From contig JAHBWD010000037.1 of the NCBI GenBank assembly GCA_019637175.1, positions 1 through 64,000 of the forward strand: a stretch of DNA of 64,000 bases. Reading direction: 5' to 3'. Made by a program: the position numbers and the translations under genes. Under the pieces are notes generated by a model. That model was not told the DNA's origin and ran no database searches. It saw only the letters and a program-made list of their open reading frames with translations. Of the stretch, positions 60,014-64,000 are shown one piece after another (positions within the stretch are counted from its first letter, which is position 1; the number at the start of each line of letters is the position of its first letter). The stretch is from Labilithrix sp. (GTDB taxonomy: Bacteria; Myxococcota_A; Polyangia; Polyangiales; Polyangiaceae).

Positions 60014-60865
60014 CTACTTCGTGTCCTTGCAGCAGCGGAAGCCGACCTGCTTGCCGGAGTAGCTCTCGTCGTGGCCGAGCGTCGCCGCGCGGCAGCGGTT
60101 GCGCCCCGGGAGCCACCAGCCGCCGCGCAGCGCGGAGCGGTTCGGCGGCGCCGAGGTCTCGCGCTCGACCCACTCGTCGACGTTGCCCGTCATGTTGTGC
60201 ACGCCGAAGGGGCTCATGCACGCCTTGAACTGGCTCATCGGCGCGCGATGATCGCGGAGCTTATCCATCGGCCCGCCGAGATCGGTGCGGTCGATGTTGC
60301 AGTGGCCGGCGACGCGACTGAACCCGTGGGGGTACGGATGCATGTCCGGTCCTTCGCAGGCGAACTCCCACTCGCTCTCTTTGCAGAGGCGCGCGCCGCG
60401 TGCTTCGCAGAGCGCCTTGGCCTCGCCCCAGTTCTTGTTCACGAGCGGAAGCGGATCGTTCGGGTCGGGGCTGCCGGTCTCGGCGTACTCCTCCCGATCG
60501 ATGCAGAAGCGCCGATGCTGGCGCGCGACCTTGCACTTGGCGGGCTTCGCGTACTCACCGCACCGGAGGTTCTGGTACGGCGGCGGATCGAGCCACTTGA
60601 GGCAGACCTGATCGGCCTCGGGACAGTAGTCGCCGTCGACCAGCGCCATGCCGCTCGGGCACGCGCCGCTCGAAGCGTCCGCAGCACCCTGTTTCGCTTG
60701 GGCAGGCGCTTGCGGTGCGGGCGCCGCCGTCGATGGGGATGTGGAGAGCGGACGATTTCCGGCGCCGGAGCCGCCTCCGCCGCCGCCGATCTCGGCGGGC
60801 GCGAAGGTCAGACCAAGGATGGCAGAAAGAAAAATCGCTTTCGTTATCGGGCTATGGAGGACCAA
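60014..60865 (-). CDS. Formylglycine-generating enzyme-like (SUMF1) exported protein
   Basis: 283 aa from TTG 60865 after GGAGG (8 nt); GTG 60880 has no ribosome site. A signal-like hydrophobic N-terminus, a Gly/Pro/Ala linker with several Cys, and a SUMF1/FGE fold: MALVDGDYCPE, FCIDREEYAE, ARLCKESEWEFACEG, MTGNVDEWVERE and LRGGWWLPGRNRCRAAT, ending GFRCCKDTK. The catalytic Cys pair of true FGE is not obvious, so it may be a binding or pseudo-enzyme member. Convergent with the site-2 protease gene. Confidence 0.8.
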   Translation of the reverse strand: MVLHSPITKAIFLSAILGLTFAPAEIGGGGGGSGAGNRPLSTSPSTAAPAPQAPAQAKQGAADASSGACPSGMALVDGDYCPEADQVCLKWLDPPPYQNLRCGEYAKPAKCKVARQHRRFCIDREEYAETGSPDPNDPLPLVNKNWGEAKALCEARGARLCKESEWEFACEGPDMHPYPHGFSRVAGHCNIDRTDLGGPMDKLRDHRAPMSQFKACMSPFGVHNMTGNVDEWVERETSAPPNRSALRGGWWLPGRNRCRAATLGHDESYSGKQVGFRCCKDTK

Positions 60866-60948
60866 GACTTCAACCTCCACATCAAAGTGTGCGCGCTCGT
60901 GGCGCCGCGGGCCAGTTCTCGGCGTGAGAAGGTCGCCGATGAGGGGAG

Positions 60949-61758
60949 ATGGTCACACCCGCGCCGTACAACCGGGCTGGGATGAACGCGATGACCACGC
61001 CGCCGCAGAATCCGAAGAAACGTCATTCTTTCCGGCCACTTCTGTTCGCAGCACCGGCCCAGAAGCCTCACGCGGCGCGTCCGTCGTCCTCCTCTTCTTC
61101 TTCTCCGCCCTCGCCTCCGCCGAGGCGCAACGCGGGCGACTCGCACGTGCGGCTGCGCGCCCTGCCGAACGCGAGCTCGCTGCCTCGCTCGGCCGACATC
61201 GAGTTCCTCGACGCGCAGGATCTGCTCGACGAGCTGTGCGAAGACCAGCTCACGTTCGGGATGAACCTCGCGTGTCTCGAGCGCGCCGTCGAGCAGGCCC
61301 CGCGCGATCCGTCGGCGCGCGCCGCGCTGCGCACGCTCGAGATGCGCCTCGCGGATCTGTGCGCGCTGCGCGACGCGCTCGCGGCGCTGCAGCTCGCGAC
61401 CGCGGATTCGCGCGTGCATCGTCTCTTCGTGCCCGACTCGCCGCTCGCCGACTATCTGCGCGGGATCTACGCGTGGGCGCACGCGCTCGTGCGCGCGCTC
61501 GACCAGCTCGCGTCGAGCCTCCGCGATCTGTCGCCCGACTGGGCGCTCGTTCGCTGGCGGATCGAAGAGGCGAAGAACTTCCACTTCGACGAGCTCCACG
61601 ACGCGGTCCGCGCCGATCTGCTCGCGCTCTCGATCGTCGCCAACGGCGGATCCTTCGGCGCGAACCGGCCCGCGGTCGACGAGCTCCGCTACGCCGTCGA
61701 GCGCCTCTTCGCCACGGCGACCGCCCTCGAGGAGCACCTCGACGAGCGCTTCGGCTGA
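60949..61758 (+). CDS. Hypothetical helical protein
   Basis: About 255-269 aa; ATG 60991 (MTTPPQNPKK) is also possible as the start. A basic, Ser/Pro-rich disordered N-terminal region of about 65 residues leads to a helical domain (DIEFLDAQDLLDELCEDQL, ALRTLEMRLADLCALRDALAAL, FHFDELHDAVRADLLALS). No signal or membrane segment; probably cytoplasmic. The N-terminal arm could bind nucleic acid. Family unknown. Confidence 0.65.
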   Translation: MVTPAPYNRAGMNAMTTPPQNPKKRHSFRPLLFAAPAQKPHAARPSSSSSSSPPSPPPRRNAGDSHVRLRALPNASSLPRSADIEFLDAQDLLDELCEDQLTFGMNLACLERAVEQAPRDPSARAALRTLEMRLADLCALRDALAALQLATADSRVHRLFVPDSPLADYLRGIYAWAHALVRALDQLASSLRDLSPDWALVRWRIEEAKNFHFDELHDAVRADLLALSIVANGGSFGANRPAVDELRYAVERLFATATALEEHLDERFG

Positions 61759-61802
61759 GTCGCCGTCCGCCTCCGCCGAAATAGACGCTATGCTTCCCGG
61801 CC

Positions 61803-63614
61803 ATGGCGACCATGGTCCACGAGGTGCTGGCGAACACGGTTGCGAAGCGCGGTGACCGACCCGCGCTCCGCGTGAAGCGCGACGGAGGTTGGCGCACCGT
61901 CAGCTGGTCGGCCTACGGCCGCGACGCGCGCCGCGCGGGGCGCGCGCTCATCAAGCTCGGCGTGGAGAAGGGCAAGGGCGTCAGCCTCATCGGCGCGAAC
62001 TGTCCCGAGTGGCTCATCGCCGACGTGGGCGCGATCCTCGCGGGCGCGATGCCCGCGGGCATCTATACGACCAACAGCGCCGAGCAGGTGCGGTACATCA
62101 CCGATCACTGCGAGGCGAAGGTCGCCTTCGCCGACACGCCTGCGCAGGTCGAGAAGTTCGTCGCCGAGAAGGACCGGATGCCTCACCTCGAGGTCGTCGT
62201 GCAGATGATCGGCGAGCCCGCGGCCGACGCCGGAGGCGGCAAGCTCCGCGTCCTCGGGTGGGACGCGTTCTTGAAGATCGGCGACGAGGCGCCGGAGGCC
62301 GATCTCGAGCAGCGCATGAAAGAGCAGAAGCCCGACGACGTCTGCACGCTCATCTACACCTCGGGCACGACGGGCGAGCCGAAGGCGGTGATGATCACCC
62401 ACACGAACCTCGTGTGGACCGCAGGCTCGCTGCTCGACACGCTGAACCTCGGCCCCGACGACGTGACGCTCAGCTACCTGCCGCTCTCGCACGTCGCCGA
62501 GCAGATGCTCACGATCCACGGGCCGATGGCGATGGGCTCGCTGCTCTACTTCGCCGAGAGCCTCGAGAAGCTCGGCGAGAACCTGGCGGAGGTTCGCCCG
62601 ACGTTGTTCATGGGCGTGCCGCGCGTCTGGGAGAAGATCCAGGCGAAGATGGTGGCGGCCGGCGCGAGCGCGCCTCCCGTGCGCAAGAAGCTGGTCGCGT
62701 GGGCGCGCAAGCAAGGCCTCGCGGGCGGGTTCGCCGAGCAGCGCAGTGAGAAGAAGCCGCTCCTCTTCCCGATCGCGAAGAAGCTGGTCTTCGACAAGGT
62801 GCGCCAGCGCCTCGGCCTCGATCGCGCGCGCATCTGCGTGACGAGCGCCGCGCCGATCTCGCGCGACACCCTCGAGTTCTTCCTCGCCCTCGGCCTGCCG
62901 ATCCTCGAGGTCTACGGCATGAGCGAGTGCACCGGCCCGGCGACGTACTCGCCGCCCGACAACTACCGCACCGGCAAGTGCGGCATCTGCCTTCCCGGCG
63001 CCGAGATCAAGCTCGCCGAAGACGGCGAGATCTGCATGCGCGGCAAGCACGTGTTCAAGGGCTACCTCAAGGATCCGGAGTCGACGAAGAACGCGCTCGA
63101 CGCAGACGGCTGGCTCCACTCCGGCGACATCGGCACGATCGATCGCGACGGCTTCCTCCAGATCACCGATCGCAAGAAGGATCTCCTCATCACGGCGGGC
63201 GGCGAGAACATCGCGCCTCAAGTGCTCGAGGGGCACCTCAAGGGGATCCCGATCGTCGCGCAGGCGGTGGTCATCGGCGACCGTCGCAAGTACCTCTCGG
63301 CGCTCGTCACGCTCGATCCGGAGCGGATCAAGGCCGAGGCCTCCGCCGCGGGGAGCCCCGCGAAGAGCGTCGACGAGGCCGCGCGGTGCGACACGTTCAA
63401 GAAGCACCTCGAGCGCCAGATCGACGGCGTCAACGAGCGGCTCGCCCGCGTCCAGACCATCAAGCGGTTCACGATCATCCCGCGGGAGTTCACCATCGAG
63501 GGCGGCGAGCTCACCCCGACGATGAAGGTGAAACGGAAGGTCGTGAACGAGAAATATCGAAAAGAAATCGAAGCCTTGTACCCCGATGAGGGGGCCTCCG
63601 CGACGCCCGGGTAG
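61803..63614 (+). CDS. Long-chain acyl-CoA synthetase (AMP-forming), second copy
   Basis: 603 aa, cytoplasmic, peripheral membrane likely. YTSGTTGEPKAVMITH, EVYGMSECTG and DRKKDLLITAGGENI are the ATP-binding, substrate and A10-type motifs, all intact. It resembles FadD15-type synthetases and is clearly different in length and motifs from the copy in the PHA operon (12757-14550), so the two are not recent duplicates. Role: fatty-acid activation for degradation or lipids. Confidence 0.92.
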   Translation: MATMVHEVLANTVAKRGDRPALRVKRDGGWRTVSWSAYGRDARRAGRALIKLGVEKGKGVSLIGANCPEWLIADVGAILAGAMPAGIYTTNSAEQVRYITDHCEAKVAFADTPAQVEKFVAEKDRMPHLEVVVQMIGEPAADAGGGKLRVLGWDAFLKIGDEAPEADLEQRMKEQKPDDVCTLIYTSGTTGEPKAVMITHTNLVWTAGSLLDTLNLGPDDVTLSYLPLSHVAEQMLTIHGPMAMGSLLYFAESLEKLGENLAEVRPTLFMGVPRVWEKIQAKMVAAGASAPPVRKKLVAWARKQGLAGGFAEQRSEKKPLLFPIAKKLVFDKVRQRLGLDRARICVTSAAPISRDTLEFFLALGLPILEVYGMSECTGPATYSPPDNYRTGKCGICLPGAEIKLAEDGEICMRGKHVFKGYLKDPESTKNALDADGWLHSGDIGTIDRDGFLQITDRKKDLLITAGGENIAPQVLEGHLKGIPIVAQAVVIGDRRKYLSALVTLDPERIKAEASAAGSPAKSVDEAARCDTFKKHLERQIDGVNERLARVQTIKRFTIIPREFTIEGGELTPTMKVKRKVVNEKYRKEIEALYPDEGASATPG

Positions 63615-63669
63615 CCGGCGCGCCGAGCGCGGCAGATCGAACCGCCGTCCCGTCCGTCGGAGAGGGACC

Positions 63670-64000
63670 GTGACGACGCCGCGCCCCTACCGAAGCGAGA
63701 TCGACGCTCTCCGCGAGCGCAAAGAGAGCCTCCAGCAGGAGCTCGCGAAGCTGCGCGAGCAGACGACGCAGCTCGAGTCGCTGAGGGCGCGCGAGAGCGA
63801 GCTCGCCAAGGAGCTCGCGGGCGTCGAAGGGGCGCTGGGCCGCGAGGGAACGAAGCGCGCGCTCCCGATGCTCGACGACATCAAGGTCGCGAGCCCGTGC
63901 AAGGCGGAGTGGAGCGAGATGCTCGGCGACGATCGCGTGCGGTTCTGTCTGAGCTGCGAGAAGAACGTCTACAACCTCTCGTCGATGACGCGCGCGGACG
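63670..64000 (+). CDS. N-terminal part of a coiled-coil, Cys-motif protein cut by the right edge
   Basis: GTG 63670 follows GGAGAGGG and opens a frame of 110 codons running off the edge. A heptad-like coiled coil (RERKESLQQELAKLREQTTQ) of about 60 residues is followed by a conserved segment with Cys, SPCKAEWSEMLGDDRVRFC, then CEKNVYNLSSMT. This pattern occurs in Myxococcota proteins of unknown function; the Cys set may bind metal. The C-terminus is missing. Confidence 0.7.
   Translation, partial: MTTPRPYRSEIDALRERKESLQQELAKLREQTTQLESLRARESELAKELAGVEGALGREGTKRALPMLDDIKVASPCKAEWSEMLGDDRVRFCLSCEKNVYNLSSMTRAD

Overview
The window looks like chromosomal DNA from a myxobacterium (Myxococcota, probably Polyangia/Sorangiineae-like). 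The reasons are very high GC with strong GC bias at third codon positions, many secreted lipoproteins with Asp/Gly/Pro-rich linkers after the lipobox, a MYXO-CTERM-like sorting tail, two large Ser/Thr protein kinases, PEGA/TPR and DUF4388 proteins, and a CheY-like protein with a long N-terminal extension. I see no rRNA, tRNA, CRISPR array, phage or insertion sequence. Most long opposite-strand reading frames are high-GC shadows and are omitted.

Layout. 1-5.7 kb is mostly minus strand: a protein cut by the left edge, a gene-poor stretch (517-1160), a small membrane protein, a cyclophilin, a LamG-like lipoprotein, a TonB-like C-terminal protein and an L,D-transpeptidase lipoprotein. 5.8-11.4 kb has a POT peptide transporter, a chimeric gene remnant, several lipoproteins (one with a VWA domain) and a CsbD-like protein.

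11.6-23.5 kb is a polyhydroxyalkanoate (PHA) island in two divergent arms. The right arm is phaR, a phasin, a class III-like PHA synthase and an acetoacetyl-CoA reductase-like SDR. The left arm runs from an MFS transporter through a lipoprotein, an alpha/beta-hydrolase lipoprotein, an outer-membrane barrel, a second lipoprotein, a PhaE/phasin-like helical protein and an acyl-CoA synthetase to a second PHA synthase. Gaps are short or genes overlap. Both arms start at promoters flanked by paired copies of one motif, TTGC-N3-GCA, 63-64 bp apart. I read these as PhaR operators, so envelope and uptake proteins appear wired into PHA control.

23.4-33.0 kb is a minus-strand kinase operon: kinase, TPR/PEGA/barrel protein, large surface lipoprotein with MYXO-CTERM-like tail, DUF4388 protein, and possibly one small gene. 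33.1-34.8 kb holds a translationally coupled small gene plus a Doc-like protein with a destroyed Fic motif, followed by an AT-rich double 30-bp inverted repeat that overlaps the start of a GSU2403-type nucleotidyltransferase. 34.8-37.3 kb has two lipoproteins, one with kinase-like motifs, and then a PrmA-like methyltransferase.

38.2-42.7 kb is a compact ribosomal-peptide (RiPP) cluster: HExxH hydroxylase, precursor peptide with a double-glycine leader, an mRNA stem-loop, a second HExxH hydroxylase, a radical SAM/SPASM maturase and an unknown SCEGH-motif protein, the last three overlapping. This is the best candidate for an undescribed system.

42.7-64 kb is mixed: a lamin-tail lipoprotein, an internally duplicated lipoprotein, a membrane-anchored kinase, Ku, a deoxynucleoside kinase, an EVE protein, a metallophosphoesterase, a GGDEF protein, an MpaB-type protein, a HExxH lipoprotein, an alpha/beta hydrolase with a YkgJ-type protein, a response regulator with a site-2 protease, a formylglycine-enzyme-like protein, a second acyl-CoA synthetase, and a protein cut by the right edge.
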